A stretch of 64,000 nt of DNA from an uncultured Clostridium sp. (lineage in GTDB: Bacteria; Bacillota; Clostridia; Oscillospirales; Acutalibacteraceae), in assembly GCA_934717555.1 (NCBI GenBank), contig CAKUYY010000004.1, positions 9,536 to 73,535 on the forward strand, written 5' to 3'. The notes beneath the pieces are model-generated. The model worked only from the letters and a program-made list of their open reading frames with translations, searched no databases and was not told the origin of the DNA. Each line of letters starts with the position of its first letter. The stretch's first letter is position 1. Shown here one piece after another: positions 16,078 to 23,534 of the stretch. Made by a program: the position numbers and the translations under genes.

Positions 16078-18465
16078 ATGGATACAGGATATCGGCAAGA
16101 GATCATAGCACTGAGAAAAAAAGTATTGGAACAAGAGTTTTCCAAAATGAATGAGATGCAGAAAAAGGCAGTTTTCCAGGTTAATGGCCCCCTTCTTATC
16201 TTAGCGGGGGCAGGGAGTGGAAAAACCACGGTACTGGTCAATCGGATTGCCAATATCATTGAGTACGGGGATGCTTACCATTCTGATGAATTATATCAGC
16301 CGCTTACACCAGACCAAGAAACAGAGGCTAGAAATTATGCAAAAGGACAAGGCGAGATTTCGCCGGAAACCAAGCGTGCCCTAGCAGTTTCTCCAGCGCA
16401 GCCATGGCAGATATTGGCTATCACTTTTACCAATAAAGCGGCGGGAGAACTGAAAGAACGGCTGACCGCTATGCTGGGACAGAGAGGGGAAGAAATATGG
16501 GCTTCTACATTCCATTCCACTTGTGCCAGGATGCTGCGCAGGGATGGGGAACGCATCGGATATACCAGCCACTTTACCGTTTATGATACGGATGATTCCC
16601 GGCGGCTCATGAAGGATTGCCAGAAAGCGCTGGGGATCGACGATAAAATGCTATCTCATAAAGCAATTCTCAGTGAGATTTCCCAGGCCAAGGATAGCAT
16701 GATAGATCCACAGGAATATAAAAGATTAGCGGGCAATGACCATCGCCGGCAAAAGGTGGGCGAGGCATATGAGCTGTATCAAAAAAGGCTCAAAGAGGCC
16801 GACGCTATGGATTTTGACGATTTGCTCAATAAAACAGTGGAGCTTCTGTATACATGCCCCGATGTTTTGGAATATTATCAAAACAAATTTCATTATATCC
16901 TGGTGGACGAATACCAGGATACCAATAAGGTACAGTATCAGTTTATCAAGCTGCTTTCCCAAAAGCGGAGAAACCTGTGCGTGGTGGGGGACGACGACCA
17001 GAGTATCTATAAATTCCGGGGAGCTACGATTGAGAATATCCTAAGCTTTGAAAAGACTTATCCGGATGCCACAGTCATCCGTCTGGAGCAGAATTATCGT
17101 TCTACCCAGAACATCTTGGATGCCGCCAACGCGGTGATCTCCCATAATGAAGAGCGAAAAGGAAAGACCCTATGGACCCAGAATCCCCAAGGGGCCAAAA
17201 TCCAGATGCACACTGCTTTCAGCGAGATGGATGAGGCCAATTATATTGCAAATACGATTCTAGAGGGAGTAGCCAAGGGGCGTAAGTTTACGGATTACGC
17301 TATTTTGTATCGGATGAATTCCCAGTCGAATATTTTAGAAAAAATATTTGTAAAATCCGGGATCCCTTATAGGATTATTGGCGGGTTCCGTTTTTACGAG
17401 CGCAGGGAAATCCGGGATATGATCGCTTATTTAAGCGTCATTAATAATCCAGCGGATGAAATGCGCCTGCGCAGGATCATCAACCAGCCTAAACGCTCGA
17501 TTGGAGAAAAAACCATCGCCCAGGCATCGGAACTTTCCTCTGAGCTGGGGGAACCTTTGCTTGATGTGATCCGCCGTGCGGATGAGTTCGATACTTTGCG
17601 CCGTGCGGCCCCAAAACTGAAACAATTTGCCCGGATGATGGACGAATTGATCGCGGCATCTGAGGATGAAAGGATTTCCCTACATGAGCTGTATGATTTG
17701 CTGCTGGAAAAAACGCAGTACATAGCTGCGGTGCGTCAGGAAAAAGAAGAAGGGGAAAGCCGGATTGAAAATATCAACGAACTGGCTTCTAATATCATCA
17801 AGTATGAAGAAGACAACGGAGAAGAAGCCAGCCTTTCCGGTTTTCTGGAAGAAGTATCCTTGATGACGGATATTGATAATTACGATGAACACGCGCAATC
17901 TGTGGTGATGATGACCATGCACTCTGCAAAAGGGTTGGAGTTTCCCGTGGTATTTCTGCCGGGATTTGAAGAAGGGATTTTTCCAGGGATACAGGCTATT
18001 TACAACCCGGGAGAAATCGAGGAAGAACGCCGCCTTGCCTATGTGGGAATTACAAGGGCCCGGGAGGAGCTGTATATTCTCAACGCTGACAGCCGTATGA
18101 TTTTCGGGACAACCAACCGCAATAAGCAATCCCGCTTTTCTGGGGAAATCCCGGAAGAATTGATAGAAAAGACCCGGGCCAGGGACTGGAAAAAACCGGA
18201 GCCTGGATACAAGGCGCCCCCTTCTAACTATGAAACCCGGATCAAATCCGCCAATGCAGCCAGACATTTTGGCCAGGCGGTTCCTTCTTCTCAAGTGGGG
18301 AAACAAACCTTCCAGGTGGGGGACAGCGTTTCCCATAAAACCTTTGGGACAGGAACCATCTTGTCAGCCACCCCTATGGGAAATGATGTACTTTTGGAAA
18401 TCGCCTTTGACCAGGCCGGTACCAAAAAGCTGATGTCAAACTTTGCCCGTTTAACCAAAAAATAG
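16078..18465 (+). CDS. pcrA: UvrD/PcrA-type superfamily 1 DNA helicase
   Basis: 3'-5' helicase for nucleotide excision repair and clearing of replication conflicts. Of 795 residues, Walker A is GAGSGKTT, motif Ia AITFTNKAAGELKERL, motif II LVDEYQDTN, motif III GDDDQSIYKFRGA, motif IV LEQNYRST, and motifs V-VI MTMHSAKGLEFP and VGITRAREEL. About 43 residues are inserted between motifs I and Ia (around residues 62-104). The C-terminus keeps the PcrA RNA-polymerase-binding Tudor-like fold (VGDSVSHKTFGTGTIL). It is monocistronic between a promoter and a strong terminator. Confidence 0.96.
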   Translation: MDTGYRQEIIALRKKVLEQEFSKMNEMQKKAVFQVNGPLLILAGAGSGKTTVLVNRIANIIEYGDAYHSDELYQPLTPDQETEARNYAKGQGEISPETKRALAVSPAQPWQILAITFTNKAAGELKERLTAMLGQRGEEIWASTFHSTCARMLRRDGERIGYTSHFTVYDTDDSRRLMKDCQKALGIDDKMLSHKAILSEISQAKDSMIDPQEYKRLAGNDHRRQKVGEAYELYQKRLKEADAMDFDDLLNKTVELLYTCPDVLEYYQNKFHYILVDEYQDTNKVQYQFIKLLSQKRRNLCVVGDDDQSIYKFRGATIENILSFEKTYPDATVIRLEQNYRSTQNILDAANAVISHNEERKGKTLWTQNPQGAKIQMHTAFSEMDEANYIANTILEGVAKGRKFTDYAILYRMNSQSNILEKIFVKSGIPYRIIGGFRFYERREIRDMIAYLSVINNPADEMRLRRIINQPKRSIGEKTIAQASELSSELGEPLLDVIRRADEFDTLRRAAPKLKQFARMMDELIAASEDERISLHELYDLLLEKTQYIAAVRQEKEEGESRIENINELASNIIKYEEDNGEEASLSGFLEEVSLMTDIDNYDEHAQSVVMMTMHSAKGLEFPVVFLPGFEEGIFPGIQAIYNPGEIEEERRLAYVGITRAREELYILNADSRMIFGTTNRNKQSRFSGEIPEELIEKTRARDWKKPEPGYKAPPSNYETRIKSANAARHFGQAVPSSQVGKQTFQVGDSVSHKTFGTGTILSATPMGNDVLLEIAFDQAGTKKLMSNFARLTKK

Positions 18466-18565
18466 AGAGAGGCTTATTTTGCCGCAAAATAGAAACAATT
18501 GATTTCCATTTCGTGAAGTTCTGCTGTAGAGTGGACAGTTTGGTAGGGGAAAAAGAAAAATGATA

Positions 18566-18605
18566 GAAAAGGCGTAGATTCAGATCATTGAATCTACGCC
18601 TTTTC
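18566..18605 (+). terminator. 17-bp terminator after pcrA
   Basis: GAAAAGGCGTAGATTCA (18566-18582) pairs perfectly with TGAATCTACGCCTTTTC (18589-18605) around a 6-base loop. Confidence 0.92.
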
Positions 18606-18680
18606 TTGTTGCTCCTGTTATAAAAAATAGAGGAAATTCATAAAATTGAAAATAAAACAATGCCATTGCTCAAGGCAAAA

Positions 18681-18707
18681 AGCTTTCTCAAAAAATCTAA
18701 GAAAGCT
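18681..18707 (-). terminator. Terminator after asnA
   Basis: Read on the minus strand, AGCTTTCT and AGAAAGCT pair around an 11-base loop, followed by TTTTTGCC. It lies about 180 bp after the asnA stop. Confidence 0.75.
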
Positions 18708-18887
18708 CGAAACCATAGGAAGTTACCAGAATAAGCGAGTTTAACGGGTTAGAGAATAATCGATTATGATATTTTCAGTATCCTTTTTAGGAATCAGCAA
18801 ATACTGCCCAATAGAAGGTATGAGAAACCCACGAAAATGTTATTACTCTCAGCTTTTGGAGAATCCATGAAGAAGGAAACAGATCTC

Positions 18888-19901
18888 TTATAATAGTTGG
18901 ATTCCCGCCGCTTTGCAGACAGACTGTGTATCCGGGTCCCATAAAGATACTTGGACTTCTCCAATATGGGCTTTTCCCAGCAACAGCATACACAAACGGG
19001 ATTGCCCGATTCCTCCCCCTATCGTTAGGGGAAGAGTACCCTCAGCCAGCATACGATGGAAGGGAAGCTTACTTCTTTCCGGACACCCGGCTTTTTTCAA
19101 TTGCCTTTCCAGTGCGCAGGAATCCACACGGATACCCATAGAGGAGATTTCAAAAGCACATCCTAGAATATCATTCCAAAAAAGAATATCGCCGTTTAAG
19201 CTCCAATCATCATAATCCGGCGCCCGGCCGTCGTGTTTCTTGCCAGACCGTAGCTGATCCCCGATCTGCATCAGAAAAACAGTTTTATGTTCTTTTACAT
19301 ATTGTTTTTCACGTTCTTTTGGAGAGAGGGAGGGGTATAAATCTTCCAGTTCCTGGGTGGTGATAAAACTTACTTCGGGAGAAAATGATACAGAAATACT
19401 AGGATATTGGGCTTTGATTTCCTCTGAAGTATTACAAATAGCGGCAACAATTTTTTTAACAGTTTCTTTTAAAAAGTCTAAGTTCCTGTCCTCTGGGAGG
19501 ATCACCATTTCCCAATCCCATTGATCCACATAAATGGAATGGAGGTTATCCATCTCCTCGTCCCGGCGTATGGCATTCATATCAGTATATAGTCCTGTGT
19601 GGGGCGGAAACCCATATCGGTATAGGGCCATACGTTTCCATTTGGCGAGGGAATGTACCACCTGAGCGATAGAACCGGTTTCTTTGATGGTAAAGCTGAC
19701 AGGCCTCTCAACGCCATTTAAATCGTCATTTAAACCGGTAGAGGGATCTACAAACAAAGGGGCGGAAACGCGGGTGAGGTGCAGCTCCTTACTAATTTGC
19801 TGTTCAAAAGATTCCCGGATCTTGCTGATGGCTGTCTGTGTCTCTCCCAGGCTCAATTTGGGGGAGGATTGATAGGTTTTTGGGATAATTGTTTTACTCA
19901 T
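18888..19901 (-). CDS. asnA: Aspartate--ammonia ligase
   Basis: Ammonia-dependent asparagine synthetase, a class II aminoacyl-tRNA-synthetase-like enzyme. The 337 residues match the family. Clear stretches are VSAPLFVDPSTGLNDDLNG, PVSFTIKETG, VHSLAKWKR, TDMNAIRRDE, YVDQWDWE and the C-terminal GGGIGQSRLCMLLLGKAHIGEVQ. ATG 19901 follows AAAGGA; an ATG six codons upstream has no ribosome site. It is divergent from glnA, and its leader carries a strong hairpin, so ammonia assimilation into Asn and Gln may be controlled together. Confidence 0.96.
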   Translation of the reverse strand: MSKTIIPKTYQSSPKLSLGETQTAISKIRESFEQQISKELHLTRVSAPLFVDPSTGLNDDLNGVERPVSFTIKETGSIAQVVHSLAKWKRMALYRYGFPPHTGLYTDMNAIRRDEEMDNLHSIYVDQWDWEMVILPEDRNLDFLKETVKKIVAAICNTSEEIKAQYPSISVSFSPEVSFITTQELEDLYPSLSPKEREKQYVKEHKTVFLMQIGDQLRSGKKHDGRAPDYDDWSLNGDILFWNDILGCAFEISSMGIRVDSCALERQLKKAGCPERSKLPFHRMLAEGTLPLTIGGGIGQSRLCMLLLGKAHIGEVQVSLWDPDTQSVCKAAGIQLL

Positions 19902-19945
19902 AATCCATTGTCCTTTCACAAAAGCCCGCTGTAGCCTAAGCGTGC

Positions 19946-19986
19946 AAAAAATAAAAAGCGCTGCAGGGTTACTGTCCCTGCAGCGC
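19946..19986 (-). terminator. Terminator-like hairpin in the asnA leader
   Basis: On the minus strand GCGCTGCAGGG (complement of 19976-19986) pairs perfectly with CCCTGCAGCGC (complement of 19958-19968) around the 7-base loop ACAGTAA, followed by TTTTTATTTTTT. It lies about 13 bases after the predicted transcription start and 56 bases before asnA, so read-through must be possible or controlled. Confidence 0.75.
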
Positions 19987-20005
19987 CTTTGCTTGCTTAT
20001 TTTGC

Positions 20006-20034
20006 ATTATAAACTTGGAAAGAAATCTTGTCAA
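20006..20034 (-). promoter_or_regulatory. Consensus sigma-A promoter of asnA
   Basis: TTGACA (complement of 20029-20034) and TATAAT (complement of 20006-20011) with a 17-bp spacer: a perfect match to consensus at both boxes. Confidence 0.88.
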
Positions 20035-20151
20035 TTCCTTTTACGGAAATGCAGAAAATAAATTTAGTTCATACAAAATAGCGTTTTTTTTCTTTCACTT
20101 TTGATAAAAATAATTTTTTATGCAGGCTTAGAATTTTTATCATACGATCTG

Positions 20152-20181
20152 TTGACAAAATCAGACGTTCTATCTTATAAT
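20152..20181 (+). promoter_or_regulatory. Sigma-A promoter driving the glnA leader
   Basis: TTGACA (20152-20157) and TATAAT (20176-20181), both perfect hexamers, with an 18-bp spacer. Transcription would start near 20188, about 215 bp before glnA. Confidence 0.85.
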
Positions 20182-20192
20182 AAAATCCGAAC

Positions 20193-20264
20193 AAAGGCGT
20201 TCATAAAAGGAAAGGATTCCACGACTAAAATCCTTCTTTTTGTGAACGCCTTTTCTGTTTTGGA
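20193..20264 (+). terminator. Long hairpin in the glnA leader, terminator-like
   Basis: AAAGGCGTTCA (20193-20203) pairs with TGAACGCCTTT (20243-20253). The stem continues inward through AAAAGG-AAAGGATT with AATCCTT-CTTTTT, with one bulged A and two G-U pairs, for about 25 pairs around a 10-base loop. TTTTCTGTTTT follows. It starts only a few bases after the predicted start of transcription. It could be an attenuator of the glnA operon or a free-standing small RNA of about 75 bases. Confidence 0.7.
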
Positions 20265-20402
20265 TATGCACTCCAGTTCATTTTCTGATAGGGATTTCCT
20301 GATTCTATAGAGGGAAAATATCCTTATACACAAGAATGATAGGAGTATAATAACAACAGGAATTTTGGATCCGAAACCTGAGACAGGGGGATAGCAAGAA
20401 TT

Positions 20403-21722
20403 ATGAAAGAGACAATCCATGAAGTACTGCGGTTTGTGGAAGAAAACGACGTCAAATTTATTCGCCTGGTATTTTGCGATATTTTTGGAATGCAGAAAAA
20501 TATTTCCATTATGCCTTGGGAATTGCCAAGGGCTTTTGAACAGGGGATTTCTTTTGATGGCTCTGCGGTGCGAGGTTTTATGAATGTCAATGAATCAGAT
20601 CTTTTTATTGTTCCTGACGCCACCACCCTTTCCATACTCCCTTGGCGGCCGTCTCAAGGCAGGGTAATCCGCTTTTTCTGTGATATCAACTATCCAGACG
20701 GTACTCCTTTTGAGGGGAACTCCCGCAACCTGTTGCAAAGAGCAACTCGTGAGGCGGAAAGAATGGGATATGTCTGTAAAATTGGTTCGGAATGTGAATT
20801 CTACTTATTTGAGACAGATGAAAAAGGCTATCCTACCCATATTCCCCATGATTACGCTGGTTACTGTGATATCGCGCCTAAGGACAGGGGAGAAAATGTA
20901 AGACGGGAGATCTGTTTGTCTTTGGAACAGATGGGGATTCAGCCCGAGAGTTCCCATCATGAGCAGGGGCCAGGACAAAACGAAATCGATTTTCGATACA
21001 GCGACGCGTTGACCGCAGCGGATAATTTGGTGAACTTCCGGGCGGCGGTGCGCAATATCGCAGCCCGAAACGGGCTGTATGCCACCTTTTTGCCCAAACC
21101 TCTCCCGAACCAGAGCGGCAGCGGCCTGCACATCAATCTCTCCCTTTATAAGGATGGGGTCAACTTGTTTAAAACATCCCGGGGGGAACATTCCCAGGAG
21201 GCGGAAAGCTTTATGGCGGGGATTTTACACTATATTTCTGATATTACGGTTTTTCTGAATCCCTTGCCGAACTCTTACCGCCGGTTTGGCGCCTTTGAAG
21301 CACCAAAGTATGTTACTTGGTCTCACCGGAACCGTTCTCAGTTGATCCGAATCCCGGCCTCGGCGGGGGAATTTTGCAGGATGGAGCTGCGTTCTCCTGA
21401 TCCCTCTTGCAATGCGCATCTGGCTTTTGCGTTGTTGCTATTCGCTGGATTGGAGGGAATCCAGCGACAAATGACACTGCCAGAGCCACAAGATTTTGAT
21501 CTTTATAACGCGGATCCAGAGAAACTTCAAAAAATAGAGCAACTTCCTAAAGACTTAGGAGAAGCGATTCGAAAGGCGGAACAGAGCGAGTTCGTCCGTC
21601 GAACTGTTCCGGAACGGTTACTGAAAAATTACTGTAAAGAAAAGAAAATGCAGTGGGAACGATATTCCCAGGTGGAAGATCCGGACCAATTAGATCAGGA
21701 CTTTTATTTTTTAGATGTGTAA
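20403..21722 (+). CDS. glnA: Glutamine synthetase, type I
   Basis: Makes glutamine from glutamate, ammonia and ATP. The 439 residues match short GSI enzymes of Firmicutes. N-terminal beta-grasp: VKFIRLVFCDIFGMQKNISI. Catalytic domain: GSECEFYLF (metal Glu), ESSHHEQGPGQNEIDF, PNQSGSGLHINLSL (ATP/metal), NSYRRFGAFEAPKYVTWSHRNRS and ELRSPDPSCNAHLAFA. I see no adenylylation-site region, which fits feedback or regulator control. AGGGGG lies 12 bases before the ATG. It is the first gene of the apparent operon to dapL; an ANTAR gene follows after 42 bp. Confidence 0.95.
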   Translation: MKETIHEVLRFVEENDVKFIRLVFCDIFGMQKNISIMPWELPRAFEQGISFDGSAVRGFMNVNESDLFIVPDATTLSILPWRPSQGRVIRFFCDINYPDGTPFEGNSRNLLQRATREAERMGYVCKIGSECEFYLFETDEKGYPTHIPHDYAGYCDIAPKDRGENVRREICLSLEQMGIQPESSHHEQGPGQNEIDFRYSDALTAADNLVNFRAAVRNIAARNGLYATFLPKPLPNQSGSGLHINLSLYKDGVNLFKTSRGEHSQEAESFMAGILHYISDITVFLNPLPNSYRRFGAFEAPKYVTWSHRNRSQLIRIPASAGEFCRMELRSPDPSCNAHLAFALLLFAGLEGIQRQMTLPEPQDFDLYNADPEKLQKIEQLPKDLGEAIRKAEQSEFVRRTVPERLLKNYCKEKKMQWERYSQVEDPDQLDQDFYFLDV

Positions 21723-21764
21723 AAAGATCCGACAAGGAACACAAAAGGAAAGTCTGGTGAAAAA

Positions 21765-22334
21765 ATGGAGTGCGTATTGGTAGTGGCGGGAACCGATCAA
21801 GGAAAAGCTTTTCTGTCCGATTTATTAAAAGCGCGCGCTTTTGACCGGGTAGTGGCGGTAAGCAATGGAGGGGAAGCGCGCCGGGCAATGATTGAGGATT
21901 GCTATGATTTGGTTTTGATCAACGCTCCTTTGCGGGATGAATCAGGGTTGGAACTGGCCATATCGGTGACGCAAAGCACAGATTCCAGCGTAATCGTACT
22001 GGTGAAATCGGAACGGGCGGACGAAGCGGCAGAAAAGGTGGAAGATTTTGGCGTTCTTGTGGTTCCCAAACCGGTCAGCCGCCAGATATTCTACCAGACG
22101 TTAAAAATCGCCACGGCCTCCCGAAGGAGGATGCTGAATCTAAAAAATGAAAATGCCAGGTTGCAAAATCAGATAGAAGAGATCAAGCTGGTGGACCGGG
22201 CCAAGTGCGCTTTGATCCAATACCGCCATTTGACAGAACAGGAAGCCCATTATTTTCTGGAAAAACAGGCGATGGATCAGCGCTCTACCCGCCGCCAGGT
22301 AGCACAAGAAATTATCAGGACCTATGAAGGTTGA
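21765..22334 (+). CDS. ANTAR-domain antitermination regulator with degenerate receiver
   Basis: 189 residues. The N-terminal receiver-like domain lacks the acidic pair, and the phospho-acceptor Asp is Asn (N53, in DLVLINAPL), while the Lys in VPKPVS remains, so phosphorylation is unlikely. A short coiled coil (LKNENARLQNQIEEIKLVDR) leads into the ANTAR domain with AKCALIQYRHLTEQEAH and the Ala/Met pattern of the last helix. ANTAR domains bind paired RNA hairpins and prevent termination. A glnA-linked regulator of this type (NitR) is described in Clostridium saccharobutylicum, as I recall. It sits between glnA and carA. Confidence 0.88.
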   Translation: MECVLVVAGTDQGKAFLSDLLKARAFDRVVAVSNGGEARRAMIEDCYDLVLINAPLRDESGLELAISVTQSTDSSVIVLVKSERADEAAEKVEDFGVLVVPKPVSRQIFYQTLKIATASRRRMLNLKNENARLQNQIEEIKLVDRAKCALIQYRHLTEQEAHYFLEKQAMDQRSTRRQVAQEIIRTYEG

Positions 22335-22347
22335 CGGAGGAAATCAT

Positions 22348-23439
22348 ATGGAACAGAGTATTTATCTCACATTGGAAAACGGAACAGTATTCCAAGGAAA
22401 AAGCTTTGGTGCCTGTAAGCCGGTGACGGGAGAAGTGGTATTTACCACAGCGATGACCGGTTATCTGGAGACATTGACGGACCCCAGCTATTATGGGCAG
22501 ATGGTGGTGCATACGTTTCCCTTAATAGGAAATTATGGGGTGATCCCCGCTGATTTTGAAAGCTCAGCCCCTCGTCTTTCCGCTTATATTGTAAGAGAAT
22601 GGTGTCAATCCCCATCCAACTTTCGTTGTGAAGGAGATCTTGACACCTTTTTAAAAGAAAAGGGTATTGTTGGAATGTATGGGATCGACACCCGAGCGCT
22701 CACCAGAATGATCCGGGAACACGGCGTCATGAATGCTAAATTGACTTTGGAGAAACCAAACGTGACGGAGATTCAGAAAGAACTGGCGGATTTCTCTATA
22801 CGCCATGCGGTCGCTTCCGTGAGTATTGCGAAAACCGAAGTCTTGCAACCGGAGGAAAAGAAACGAAAGGTTGTATTGTGGGACTTTGGCGCGAAAAAGA
22901 ATATCGGGCAGGAGCTGGTGAGACGGGGATGCGAGGTAGTTTGTATGCCGCAGGATTCTACCGCCGACGAGATCTTGGCACAAAAACCCGATGGGATTAT
23001 GTTGAGCAACGGTCCAGGGGATCCCCAGGAAAATACACAGGTCGTCGAACAGCTGCGCAAGCTTTGTCAGGCGGGTATCCCGATGTTTGGTATTTGCCTG
23101 GGACACCAGCTGTTAGCGCTCTCTCAGGGGGCGGCCACGGAAAAGCTCAAATATGGGCATCGGGGAGGAAACCAGCCGGTGAAAAATCTCAGGACGGGGC
23201 GTGTATACATCACCAGCCAGAACCATGGTTATGCGGTGGTGGCCGACAGCCTGCCGGATGGTGCGGAGCTTTTCTATGTCAATGCAAACGACGGGACCTG
23301 CGAAGGCGTATGTTATCACAATATGCCGGCGTTTTCTGTTCAGTTTCACCCAGAGGCTTCCTGCGGGCCGCATGATACCATGTTCCTATTCGATGAGTTT
23401 ATCCAGAGAATTGACCAGAGGATGGAAAAAGCCCAGTGA
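22348..23439 (+). CDS. carA: Carbamoyl-phosphate synthase small subunit
   Basis: Glutaminase subunit that hands ammonia to CarB. The 363 residues comprise the N-terminal CarA domain (LTLENGTVFQGKSFG, VFTTAMTGYLETLTDPSY) and a class I glutamine amidotransferase domain with nucleophile Cys in FGICLGHQLLALS and the His/Glu pair in QFHPEASCGPHD. ATG 22348 is preceded by GGAGG; an ATG eight codons upstream inside the ANTAR gene has no suitable site. It lies 13 bp after the ANTAR gene and directly before carB, with glnA supplying its substrate from the same unit. Confidence 0.97.
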   Translation: MEQSIYLTLENGTVFQGKSFGACKPVTGEVVFTTAMTGYLETLTDPSYYGQMVVHTFPLIGNYGVIPADFESSAPRLSAYIVREWCQSPSNFRCEGDLDTFLKEKGIVGMYGIDTRALTRMIREHGVMNAKLTLEKPNVTEIQKELADFSIRHAVASVSIAKTEVLQPEEKKRKVVLWDFGAKKNIGQELVRRGCEVVCMPQDSTADEILAQKPDGIMLSNGPGDPQENTQVVEQLRKLCQAGIPMFGICLGHQLLALSQGAATEKLKYGHRGGNQPVKNLRTGRVYITSQNHGYAVVADSLPDGAELFYVNANDGTCEGVCYHNMPAFSVQFHPEASCGPHDTMFLFDEFIQRIDQRMEKAQ

Positions 23440-23534
23440 TAGGAAGCTGAAAAAGTTGGAACCGAAACGCTTGATGATAAGCGCTTTACAGAAAAAGATA
23501 GAAATGGAATTGTGAGAGTAAGGATGTGAAGGAT

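Larger units (their letters stand above)
18466..18887. other. Intergenic region pcrA-asnA
   Basis: Holds only the two converging terminators listed separately (18566-18605 and 18681-18707). I see no gene, promoter or repeat in the remaining sequence. Confidence 0.7.
19902..20402. other. Divergent asnA-glnA control region
   Basis: 500 bp without a credible gene. It holds the two divergent promoters and the two leader hairpins listed separately. A second TATAAT at 20346-20351 has only a weak -35. I found no T-box motif and no GlnR-type palindrome. Confidence 0.7.

Noticed and set aside
19946..20264. T-box or ANTAR two-hexaloop motif in the asnA and glnA leaders
   Set aside because: No T-box sequence is present. 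The asnA loop has seven, not six, bases and no paired hairpin; the glnA loop has ten. Regulation by the ANTAR protein stays a hypothesis only.
20101..20310. 69-codon frame in the asnA-glnA interval
   Set aside because: Covers the glnA promoter and leader hairpin; no ribosome site.
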